Source: an uncultured Anaerolineae bacterium (GTDB taxonomy: Bacteria; Chloroflexota; Anaerolineae; Promineifilales; Promineifilaceae). From it: a stretch of DNA of 64,000 nt. A program made the translations under genes and the position numbers. Under the pieces are notes generated by a model, which was not told the DNA's origin, searched no databases, and saw only the letters and a list, made by a program, of their open reading frames with translations. The stretch lies in NCBI GenBank assembly GCA_905479495.1, contig CAJQMR010000007.1, positions 248,001 to 312,000 on the forward strand, in the 5' to 3' direction. Of the stretch, positions 45,168-53,235 are shown piece by piece; within the stretch, counting starts at the first letter, position 1, and every line of letters starts with the position of its first letter.

Positions 45168-45470
45168 TTAGTGGAAGCGTGTTGACCCGAGTTCATCCCC
45201 GCGTTCATATGCTTCAACGGAAGCATCCAAATCTTTATTGAATTCTTCGCATTTTTCGGCAATATCTTCAATTTGCGGCCGAATGCTGTCAATATAATGG
45301 GCCACGGCCAGGCCGCCTACCATCCCCACAAATGCCGTTGCCTTCAAGACATTGGACAATGTTTCCATGGCCTTGTTCACAGCCTGTAAAACATCGCCAA
45401 TAGTCCCAAAATTCTTCGCCATGCCACGCACGGCGTCGGTGTCCATATATACGCCTTGTTGAGAGTCCAT
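45168..45470 (-). CDS. Small WXG100-superfamily-like protein without W-x-G
   Basis: 100 residues. Two long helices separated by a short turn; where WXG100 proteins have W-x-G this one has AFVGMVGG, and the region after it is hydrophobic (FVGMVGGLAVAHYI). N-terminus VYMDTDAVRGMAKNFGTIGD fits helix 1. It is the last of four small genes in the same direction. GGAGG lies ten bases before ATG 45470. It may be a partner of one of the other small proteins, a soluble hairpin, or a membrane-inserting variant. Confidence 0.6.
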   Translation of the reverse strand: MDSQQGVYMDTDAVRGMAKNFGTIGDVLQAVNKAMETLSNVLKATAFVGMVGGLAVAHYIDSIRPQIEDIAEKCEEFNKDLDASVEAYERGDELGSTRFH

Positions 45471-45631
45471 ATTAATTAAGCCTCCAGGTTATCGTTCTCA
45501 GAACGTCAGAAATTTCAACCAAACTACTGTTTCGCCAAACAAGTTTTGTCGGATAGATGGATTGTGGCCAAACACTTAAAGAGAAGCACATTACCTGCTG
45601 GTCCATCCGTCAAACTTTCTCTGCTTCTCTA

Positions 45632-45964
45632 CTAGAAAATTCCACCGAACAAGTCGCCCAATGAATTTACAACATTATTGACCTGCTCGTCGGCACGATC
45701 CATCACATCAATCGCGTTGTTGATGTTTTTACTGAACACGTTGATACCATCGCCAATCTGGCCAACACCTGGCATCATAATACTTGATACTTCTTCAACA
45801 AAAGCATCGGCTCCCTTACCTACCCAAACACCATCCATAACCTGTTGCACCATGGCTTGCATGGGACTATAAGCTTGTTCCTGCACAACATTAAACTGCT
45901 GCATAAGCTGGGATAAAACATTTTCTACAACTTTGCGAGCAAAACGAATTAGTGCACCAATCAT
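45632..45964 (-). CDS. WXG100 protein
   Basis: 110 residues. Helix 1 (LIRFARKVVENVLSQLMQQF) is followed by MDGVWVGKGADAFVEEV with the W-x-G turn, and helix 2 (GDGINVFSKNINNAIDVMDR). The tail ends NSLGDLFGGIF. No YxxxD/E export signal at the C-terminus. AAGGAG lies eight bases before the ATG. Expected as a small secreted client or dimer partner of the type VII-like system. Confidence 0.78.
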   Translation of the reverse strand: MIGALIRFARKVVENVLSQLMQQFNVVQEQAYSPMQAMVQQVMDGVWVGKGADAFVEEVSSIMMPGVGQIGDGINVFSKNINNAIDVMDRADEQVNNVVNSLGDLFGGIF

Positions 45965-46050
45965 TTTTTCAGCTCCTTGAAATGGTTAAAAGACCTTCGT
46001 TTACTTACTTGGCACTGATAAAACGAAGCCCTTTTGCTACGAATAGGCTA

Positions 46051-46341
46051 TTAATACATACGCTCAGTAGACGTATCGGCACTTCTCATATCTTCCATGG
46101 CTTTGTTAATATCTTCAGCCAATTCTTGAAATTTATCCGTAAGCCTGGAAATTGCCGGGCACAGTTTGCCACGAATGGCCTCGGTAAAAGCAGTACCTCC
46201 CCGGCCCAATAATGCACCATCTTCCATTTCATTTGCTACGCTTTGCATGGCCTGCATGGTGTCTTGAAGCTGCTCAACTCCTTGAAGGAAGGTACGATTC
46301 ATATCTTCCATCAATCCATAATCCATCTTAATTTCAGACAT
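46051..46341 (-). CDS. WXG100-type protein with L-x-G turn
   Basis: 96 residues. Helix 1 (YGLMEDMNRTFLQGVEQLQD), turn EDGALLGRGGTAFTEAI where Trp is replaced by Leu, helix 2 (SRLTDKFQELAEDINKAMED). One Cys (GKLCPAIS). C-terminus STERMY without a canonical export motif. AAGGAG before the ATG. It belongs to the four-gene cluster at 45168-46797 and resembles helper WXG100 proteins that pair with another member. Confidence 0.75.
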   Translation of the reverse strand: MSEIKMDYGLMEDMNRTFLQGVEQLQDTMQAMQSVANEMEDGALLGRGGTAFTEAIRGKLCPAISRLTDKFQELAEDINKAMEDMRSADTSTERMY

Positions 46342-46497
46342 AATATGCTCCTTTGTATTGTAAAAGCGAAGAAGTTCTCAAAGTTGAGAATCCACTTTTA
46401 CGCTTTAGTGCCCATTCGCAAATATCCTATGGAATTGGCGAATGGGCTTAAAGTAGCCGTTCAATTCCATATTGATATGTTAATTCTGAATGGCTAC

Positions 46498-46797
46498 TTA
46501 GCTGGCACGGAATGGAGAAGATGCTTCTTCCTCTGCCTGTTTCACCGTTTGCACAATTTGTTTGGTTACTCGACTGGCCTCATCTAAAGCCTCTTGCAAG
46601 CGTTGCGAAGCAGGCAACACTTCACTTTCCATCTCAGAGAAGAAGGCATCTGAGCCACGTCCAATCCACCCTCCACCTTGCAGTGGATCCATGGCACCAC
46701 GAACTTTTTGCAGCATTTGCTGAATGGCCTGTGATTGGTTGGCAAACTGATTTGCCAGATTCTCAAGCCGATCATAATCTGCCCGAATCTCATCCAT
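46498..46797 (-). CDS. Canonical WXG100 protein
   Basis: 99 residues. Helix 1 MDEIRADYDRLENLANQF, turn GGGWIGRGSDAFF with W-x-G, helix 2 QRLQEALDEASRVTKQI, and end AEEEASSPFRAS. It is very similar to residues 1-100 of the three long WXG100-headed proteins, especially 30554-31705, so this is the stand-alone version of the same domain and a likely dimer partner. An N-terminal Y-x-x-L-E is common to all of them. First gene of the four-gene minus-strand cluster; the upstream region is shared with the diverging VWA gene. Confidence 0.85.
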   Translation of the reverse strand: MDEIRADYDRLENLANQFANQSQAIQQMLQKVRGAMDPLQGGGWIGRGSDAFFSEMESEVLPASQRLQEALDEASRVTKQIVQTVKQAEEEASSPFRAS

Positions 46798-47125
46798 TGT
46801 CTATTTTTCCTTTGCGGCTGGTGGGTTCACCACACCGCCTTAGTTGGTTTCGTCAACAAACCGCCAAAACGTGAGTAATTGTCAATTAGTTTAGTTGACT
46901 TGAAGGTTTGGTGGCTATATTGTATTGATATAACGAACTGCAAAGTCTATTACAATTTGGGTCAGGTCAAGTTGATAGAATTTTTACTGGTTTCATCTGG
47001 ACGTTCTTCAGGTAACAGTGTAAAAAAGTAAAAATCATCTGTCAAGATTTATTGCCGGTTAGTTTATATGTGGTAAAAGCGGGAAAGTTTTTGAAATTAA
47101 GGAATGACTCAGAGGTAAACATCTG
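46798..47125. promoter_or_regulatory. Divergent intergenic region, WXG100 / VWA-FHA
   Basis: 328 bases without a gene. A plus-strand TTGACT (46895-46900) and TATATT (46916-46921), 15 bases apart, is a possible promoter for the VWA-FHA gene although the spacing is short. The region is A+T-rich. Nothing recognisable for the minus strand. Confidence 0.3.
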
Positions 47126-49339
47126 ATGACAAAGAAGCGAGTTGGTTTTTTCTTTCTGATGGGGTGGCTGGTTTTTTTACGGCCGTTCACCACCCATGCC
47201 CAAACCAATGGAGCCATCATCATTAACCATGTGGTGCCCACAGAAGGTGAGAACAGCCTGGGGTTGGACGTTTTTTTTACGCTGACCGATAGCAACGGCC
47301 GTCCCCAACCCCAACCGGAAATTGAATCAGCCACCATCCAACTGCTCGGCGGCAACAGCCAACCCGTTCCCGTACAAATAGCCAATCCACAAACTCCAGT
47401 TTTTATTACCTTACTGCTGGATACCAGCGGCAGTATGCAAGACGTTATGGAGCAAGTGAGAACGGCCGCAAAATCAGCCATCGACAACGCCCCACCTACC
47501 GCCCACTTCGCCGTCATCCCTTTTAACGAAACCAGCGTCCCCATTCAAGACTTCACCGATAATCACATTCGAGTAAAAGATGTCATAGACACCGTGCAGG
47601 CTATTCCCAACCGGGGCACCTGCCTTTATGATGCCACCTTTGACGCCATTCAGCGCTTGGATCAGCAAATCAGCAGCCCGCAAGAGCGTCGTGCCATTAT
47701 TCTTTTTACCGATGGACAAGATCAGCTAACTGTGGGCAGTGACGCACCGTGCAGCACCCACACTTATAATGAAGTGATTAGCGCCGCACGGCCGTCGGCC
47801 AACATTGCTACCATTACGCCCATTCACACCATCGGCATTTATAATCAATCAGAAGCAGAGCTAAATGTAGGAGAACTGCGCAACATGGCCACCGAAACCT
47901 CTGCTTTTTCAGCCATTGGCAACCAGGCCAACCTGAACAGCTTGTTTCAAGAAATCATTGCCGGTTTGAACAGCCAACTATTGGCTCACGGGCAAGTATT
48001 CCCGCAGCAAGGCGAGAACCAGGCCGTGCTCTCCGTTAAATTACGCAATGTAGACACACCCATCAGCGCCACTTTCAACTTCTTCTCCAGCAAAAATTAT
48101 GATTTGCCCCCACCGCCAGTCGCCACAGCCATCTCCAATTTTCAATACAACGCTGCTACCAACGTATACACACTCTCTTTAAGCGTGGGGAGCGCTGAGA
48201 CAGTCCATCAACTCATTGTTAATGTCTGGGACGTGCGCGGCGGCACCCAGGTTACTGGTGACCAAACCTTTGAAAACCCCGACTCAACCCTGCTTGTGGA
48301 AATAGATGGGGAAAACCTTGAGGCCGAGCGAGAGTACAGCATCCATGTGCAGGCCATCAACCAAGACGGTTTCCTCATTCAAGATGAAGAAGGCGAAACG
48401 CTTTTAACCGAGCGAGAATTCACCCATGCTCCCCCACTCTCTGTACAATTTACCATTCAAGCAGTAACCCCAGATTTTGAAAATGGCCTCTTCTATATTG
48501 ATTTGGACGTGCCAGAGGCTGGGCGTGTGCAAACTTACGAAGGATTTATTGTCGATGACAGCACAGGCAGCAAAATCCACGATTTTGGCCCCGCCCTCTT
48601 TACAGGGGAACGACTTCAAGAGCATCTGCCTGATGCCATTCGACTAGCCGAAGCGCCAGGCAGCTACCGAGTAACGGTCTATCTGCTCACGGCCAATCAG
48701 CAGCGATCTGAAAGCACCTACGACGACTTTAAACCGGTACCGCCTGAACCACCTGGTTTTTTTGCCAGGGCGTTTGCAGCACTAACGGCCAATCCCATTT
48801 ACCTGGGTGTTATCGCCCTTATCATTCTCAGCCTGGGCGGTATATTGTTCATTAGCAGCAGGAAAAAGAAAGAAGAAGAGCCGGTCATCGTGCGGCCACC
48901 TGTGGATAAATCAATTGTTTGGTCAGAGTCAGACTATGATCGAAGCCAGCTGGTGTCCCGGCAAAATATTTCACCTGACGAAGAGGAATTCCTGATTCCC
49001 CCAGTTGCCCAACCAGCTTCAGTTAGTTCAGATACAAGGCTGCACATAAAAGTGGTGCAGACCTCTGGGACCACACTAGAAAAAATTGTCGATTCATTTC
49101 CGTTTACGATTGGGCGCGAAGGCAGCGATCTAAATATTGGTGGAGATCAGCGTGTTTCACGGCAACATGCCAAAATTTCTCGGCAAGAGAATCAATTTTT
49201 TATTACCCACCTGAGTAAGACAAATAATACAATTTTAGGGGATAAAAAGTTGCTTCACAATAGCCCCACACCTTTGGGTAATCATCAAATTGTGCGTTTG
49301 ACTTCGCAAACGCATATGGAAATAGAAATCATCACATAA
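47126..49339 (+). CDS. Exported VWA receptor with cytoplasmic FHA domain
   Basis: 737 residues. A signal peptide (~1-25, ending FTTHAQTNG) is followed by a von Willebrand A domain at ~90-290. Its metal site is complete: LLLDTSGSMQ (DxSxS), later the Thr and Asp in FTDGQDQL. Beta-sandwich regions follow to ~540. One membrane helix lies at ~557-577 (YLGVIALIILSLGGILFI). The cytoplasmic tail ends in an FHA domain (~650-735) with FTIGREGSDLNI, QRVSRQHAKISR and LSKTNNT. The VWA is outside and the FHA inside, giving a receptor that could bind an outer ligand and recruit phosphorylated proteins. Two kinases follow at 10 and 1 bp spacing, so they are one operon. Confidence 0.85.
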   Translation: MTKKRVGFFFLMGWLVFLRPFTTHAQTNGAIIINHVVPTEGENSLGLDVFFTLTDSNGRPQPQPEIESATIQLLGGNSQPVPVQIANPQTPVFITLLLDTSGSMQDVMEQVRTAAKSAIDNAPPTAHFAVIPFNETSVPIQDFTDNHIRVKDVIDTVQAIPNRGTCLYDATFDAIQRLDQQISSPQERRAIILFTDGQDQLTVGSDAPCSTHTYNEVISAARPSANIATITPIHTIGIYNQSEAELNVGELRNMATETSAFSAIGNQANLNSLFQEIIAGLNSQLLAHGQVFPQQGENQAVLSVKLRNVDTPISATFNFFSSKNYDLPPPPVATAISNFQYNAATNVYTLSLSVGSAETVHQLIVNVWDVRGGTQVTGDQTFENPDSTLLVEIDGENLEAEREYSIHVQAINQDGFLIQDEEGETLLTEREFTHAPPLSVQFTIQAVTPDFENGLFYIDLDVPEAGRVQTYEGFIVDDSTGSKIHDFGPALFTGERLQEHLPDAIRLAEAPGSYRVTVYLLTANQQRSESTYDDFKPVPPEPPGFFARAFAALTANPIYLGVIALIILSLGGILFISSRKKKEEEPVIVRPPVDKSIVWSESDYDRSQLVSRQNISPDEEEFLIPPVAQPASVSSDTRLHIKVVQTSGTTLEKIVDSFPFTIGREGSDLNIGGDQRVSRQHAKISRQENQFFITHLSKTNNTILGDKKLLHNSPTPLGNHQIVRLTSQTHMEIEIIT

Positions 49340-49349
49340 ATGAATTGGT

Positions 49350-51275
49350 ATGGAAGACCTGGTTGGGCAGCAAATAGACCAATATCTGATTGAGCGCCAT
49401 CTAGCTAGAGGTGGTATGGCCGATGTCTATTTGGCGCGGGATGTGTATTTGCAACGTCCTGTGGCCTTAAAGATTATGCTGTCTGGCTTAACCCAAGACC
49501 AAGAGTTAACTGCCCGGTTTCAGCGTGAAGCGCAAGCGATTGCCAAGCTCAACCACCCAAACATTATCCAAATCTACACAACCGGCCTCGCCGCAACCGG
49601 ATCTCCTTATCTGGCCATGCAATATATTCCTGGCGGTTCTTTACAAGAAGAGATGACCCATCTAGCCGACAATGCGCGACCGCTCACCACCCAGCGTGTA
49701 CTGACACTTGCCGGGCAGGTGGCCGATGCGCTGCGGGCAGCGCATAAAGCGGGCATTATTCATCGGGATTTGAAGCCAAGTAATATTTTATTGCGGGAAG
49801 ATGGCACGGCCGTTGTTACAGATCTAGGTATCGCCGCCGTGCAAGAAGCCTCAGCCCGCCTCACGCGGACCGGACACGTGATGGGAACACCCTACTACAT
49901 GTCGCCAGAGCAAGCAATGGGCAAGCCGGTAGACGGCCGTGCCGATATTTATGCCCTGGGCGTGATCTTGTACGAGATGTTATGCGGTACGGTTCCGTTT
50001 AAAGCAGACAGTCCCTTGGCGGTGTTAAGCCAGCATTTGTATGAACCCCCGCCGCCCCTATTTGAACGTCGTCGCGATTTGAGTGCCACCACTTACCAAA
50101 CTGTTGAGATGTGCCTACAAAAAGAACCAGACAAACGGTTCCAAACGGCCGAACAGCTTCGTGCGGCTCTTAACCAGGCATTGCAGGCCGAAACTAACCC
50201 ACGCTTGCAAGCAACCGAGCTTTTGGACACCCCTACGCGACAGGTAGCCGCCACCTCGCCGGTTGAACAAGCTGCAGCAGCTACACCTGTTACGCCTACC
50301 AAACGTCGGCTGCCTGCCTGGCTGCCTTATGCCGGTGGAGCAGCCGCTGCGGTGGCGCTAATTTTGGCGGCTGTTCTGCTCTGGCCCAGAGACAATAATG
50401 AAAGCAACGAACTGCCCACGACCGTTTCCCAATCTGCCGCTGCCTCTGAATTAGCCATTACGGTTTTCCCAACATCCACCGTACCTGTAGAACCTACCGA
50501 CACGCCCGTGCCTACGGATAATACGTCCGTTACTCCAACTCCGCTCAGCACAATTCCCGCCGCTACGGATACACCGCCCCCTACCAACACGCCTCAGCCT
50601 ACTCCAATTCCGCCTGCCGTCGCCAGCAATATCAATGCCCCCTTCATGAACACCGCCCCCATCATTGATGGCAATCTCGATGAATGGCTCGGCGTAACGC
50701 CGGTGTTGGCCGCTTATCGAACTTTTGAGGATGCCAGTTGGGATAGCAGCGAGGATTTAACAGCGGCCTGGCAGCTGGCCTGGGACAACGGCAATCTTTA
50801 TCTGGCCATCACCGTTATCGATGATATTCACGTCCAAAACCAGAGCGGCAATCTTATTTTTCAGGGGGACAGTGTAGACATGCAGCTGGACACCAACCGC
50901 CTGGGCGACCTGAGCAGCAGCTTAAGCAGCGATGATTTTCAAATCACCCTTTCGCCAGGCGATTTTAATGCACTGCCACCCTCCGCTTGGCGCTGGACGG
51001 CGGACAACAACGGCAGCATTGTAAACGCACCCAACCACAGCATTGTGGTGAGCGCCCAGCGCACTGAAGCTGGTTACACAATTGAAGCGGCCGTTCCCTG
51101 GCAAGACCTAAACACCACACCTAACACCGGTTTGGTACTAGGCGCATCGTTTAACGCCACGGATAATGACCAGGTGGGAACGGCCGTACAAGAAGTTTTT
51201 TACTCTCACGTTTCTAGCCGTACCTTACTCAGCCCCAACACCTGGGGCACATTGACACTCACATCGGGAAACTGA
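49350..51275 (+). CDS. Membrane Ser/Thr kinase with CBM9-like outer domain
   Basis: 641 residues. Kinase ~8-270 (ARGGMADVYLA, HRDLKPSNIL, DLG, GTPYYMSPEQ). Membrane helix ~325-345 (WLPYAGGAAAAVALILAAVLL). A Thr/Pro-rich spacer (~350-430). The outer domain (~435-640) begins PIIDGNLDEWLG and includes LAWDNGNLYLAITVIDD and FQGDSVDMQLDT, the pattern of CBM9/DOMON-like carbohydrate or haem-binding sandwiches, and ends with an ACGGCCGT-containing codon run. Catalytic residues are complete. It is placed between the VWA-FHA gene and a second kinase (stop TGA, one base, next ATG). A sugar ligand for the outer domain is plausible. Confidence 0.87.
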   Translation: MEDLVGQQIDQYLIERHLARGGMADVYLARDVYLQRPVALKIMLSGLTQDQELTARFQREAQAIAKLNHPNIIQIYTTGLAATGSPYLAMQYIPGGSLQEEMTHLADNARPLTTQRVLTLAGQVADALRAAHKAGIIHRDLKPSNILLREDGTAVVTDLGIAAVQEASARLTRTGHVMGTPYYMSPEQAMGKPVDGRADIYALGVILYEMLCGTVPFKADSPLAVLSQHLYEPPPPLFERRRDLSATTYQTVEMCLQKEPDKRFQTAEQLRAALNQALQAETNPRLQATELLDTPTRQVAATSPVEQAAAATPVTPTKRRLPAWLPYAGGAAAAVALILAAVLLWPRDNNESNELPTTVSQSAAASELAITVFPTSTVPVEPTDTPVPTDNTSVTPTPLSTIPAATDTPPPTNTPQPTPIPPAVASNINAPFMNTAPIIDGNLDEWLGVTPVLAAYRTFEDASWDSSEDLTAAWQLAWDNGNLYLAITVIDDIHVQNQSGNLIFQGDSVDMQLDTNRLGDLSSSLSSDDFQITLSPGDFNALPPSAWRWTADNNGSIVNAPNHSIVVSAQRTEAGYTIEAAVPWQDLNTTPNTGLVLGASFNATDNDQVGTAVQEVFYSHVSSRTLLSPNTWGTLTLTSGN

Positions 51276-51276
51276 C

Positions 51277-53235
51277 ATGCCAGATACGCAGCCATTTGCT
51301 GGCCAGCAGTTAGACCAATTTCAGATACAACAGCATATCGCCAGGGGTGGCATGGCTGATGTCTACCTGGGGTATGATGTCGATTTGCAGCGCAAGGTTG
51401 CCCTCAAAATTATGCTGCCTGTGTTGGCCGCCGATGAGCAATTTGTGGCCCGCTTTCGCCGCGAAGCCCAAACGGCTGCTCAGTTAGAACATCCCAATAT
51501 CGTCCGGGTATACGCCATTGGCACAACCCCCTCCGGCCAACCCTACATTGCCATGCAGTTTGTTGATGGCGGCGACCTGCGCCAGGTAATTCAGGAAGCC
51601 AAAGCTAAAAAACAGGCTCTGACGGCCGCTCAGGCCCTGAGCTATTTGCGTCCGATGACCGATGCCCTGATTACCGCCCACGCCGCCTCGATCATTCACC
51701 GCGACCTCAAACCCGGCAATATTTTGCTGCGCCCCGATGGCACGCCCATCATGGTAGATTTAGGCATTGCCGCCGTGCAAACCGGTCCCAAGCTGACCAA
51801 TACAGGCACCCTCATCGGCACCCCGGCTTATATGTCCCCGGAACAGGCACGGGGCGCGCCCGTAGACGGTCGTTCCGACCTGTACTCGTTAGGCGTAATT
51901 TTGTATGAACTGCTGACGGGCAGACGGCCGTTTGAAGCAGATGATCCCCTGGCAATTCTACACAAACATGTTTACGAAGAGCCAACCCCCATCCAGCAGC
52001 TTCGCCCCGATATTGCGGTAGAAACAGCCCGGCTGGTACACTACTGCCTGCAAAAAGCGCCAGATCAGCGGCCAGCCAACGCTGCCGAACTGCTGGGCGA
52101 AATTAATAACGCGCTGCAAGCTGAAGGTGGTAAGCCAGAAGCCAGTAGCCACTATGTTCTCCAGACCGAAGCAGCACCGCCAAATCGCCGCACCCTATGG
52201 TTTGGAATAGGTGCTGTCGTCATCGTTGCAGTTATTGCGGCGCTGGTACTGTTCAACAAGTCCATCACTATCACAGGTCCAGGAACCACCTCGTCGCCAA
52301 CGCCCCGTGTCGCACACGACGATGATGAAGAAACAGTATCTGAGCCAACCCCAGTTGAAGATGGATCTGATGAGGTTGCCCTCGGTGAAACAAATACACC
52401 AGACCCCGGCCAAACCACCGACCCCAAACCTACAGACACTTACCCCGCACCTACCAATACCGTGCCGCCCACAGAAACCGTGCCTCCGACTGATACACTA
52501 TTGTCGCCTACGGAAACGGCCGTCTTAATAGAAACGCAAATCATCGGCCAATCCGTCAACAACCGCGACATCGAGGCCGTGCGCTTTGGTAATGGGCCAA
52601 ATGTGGTCATTTTCATTGGCGGGCTTCATGCCGGGGCCGCGCCTAGTTCCGTCGCTTTGGCCAACCGCGCCGTCAACCACTTCATCAACAATCTGGCAGC
52701 AGTTCCTTCTAACGTGACGCTCTACATCATTCCCAATGCCAACCCAGACAGCCCCCTTGCGCCTGGAGAGCTAGACGGCCGTCTCAACGCCCACAACGTA
52801 GACATTAATCGCAACTGGGACTGCCGCTGGGTGGAAGATGCCAAATGGCGCAACCAGGTCATCCCCGGCAGCGGCGGTTCTGCCCCGTTTTCTGAGCCAG
52901 AGACCCAGGCGCTGGCCAGCTTTATAACCGATCACAACGCGGTGGCCGTGGTCTTTTGGGAAGCCCGCGCCACCAACGGCTTGTCATCACCCGGTTTTTG
53001 CGAGGGGCGCACGCTGGTTTCCGGCGATTTGGCAACCACTTACGGCCAGGCAGCGGGCTACCCAATTGGCGATTTTGAAGATTTAGCCAATCAAGAGCTA
53101 AATGGCGACGGCACCAATTGGCTAGACAGTCAGCACATTCCGGCTATCGCCGTTTTGCTGCCGGACTATGAAACGGTCGATTGGTCAAGCAATCTGGCCG
53201 CCATACTGGCCGTCTTAACCACTCATGGCAACTGA
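51277..53235 (+). CDS. Membrane Ser/Thr kinase with dead M14-like carboxypeptidase outer domain
   Basis: 652 residues. Kinase ~8-270 (ARGGMADVYLG, HRDLKPGNIL, DLG, GTPAYMSPEQ). Membrane helix ~308-326 (LWFGIGAVVIVAVIAALVLF). A Thr/Pro-rich spacer. The outer domain (~415-650) has the M14 zinc-carboxypeptidase plan, with NVDINRNWDC kept. The metal and catalytic residues are lost: HAGAAPSS replaces HxxxE, FWEARATNG replaces FWHSAANG, and AVLLPDYE replaces the SIELMNH region. It is thus expected to bind but not cut peptide ends. The next gene is a closely related, apparently active enzyme. The kinase part seems active. Confidence 0.85.
   Translation: MPDTQPFAGQQLDQFQIQQHIARGGMADVYLGYDVDLQRKVALKIMLPVLAADEQFVARFRREAQTAAQLEHPNIVRVYAIGTTPSGQPYIAMQFVDGGDLRQVIQEAKAKKQALTAAQALSYLRPMTDALITAHAASIIHRDLKPGNILLRPDGTPIMVDLGIAAVQTGPKLTNTGTLIGTPAYMSPEQARGAPVDGRSDLYSLGVILYELLTGRRPFEADDPLAILHKHVYEEPTPIQQLRPDIAVETARLVHYCLQKAPDQRPANAAELLGEINNALQAEGGKPEASSHYVLQTEAAPPNRRTLWFGIGAVVIVAVIAALVLFNKSITITGPGTTSSPTPRVAHDDDEETVSEPTPVEDGSDEVALGETNTPDPGQTTDPKPTDTYPAPTNTVPPTETVPPTDTLLSPTETAVLIETQIIGQSVNNRDIEAVRFGNGPNVVIFIGGLHAGAAPSSVALANRAVNHFINNLAAVPSNVTLYIIPNANPDSPLAPGELDGRLNAHNVDINRNWDCRWVEDAKWRNQVIPGSGGSAPFSEPETQALASFITDHNAVAVVFWEARATNGLSSPGFCEGRTLVSGDLATTYGQAAGYPIGDFEDLANQELNGDGTNWLDSQHIPAIAVLLPDYETVDWSSNLAAILAVLTTHGN

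Noticed and set aside
45168..46797. Canonical C-terminal YxxxD/E type VII signal
   Set aside because: Not present at the C-termini of the small WXG100 proteins; the shared tyrosine motif is N-terminal.
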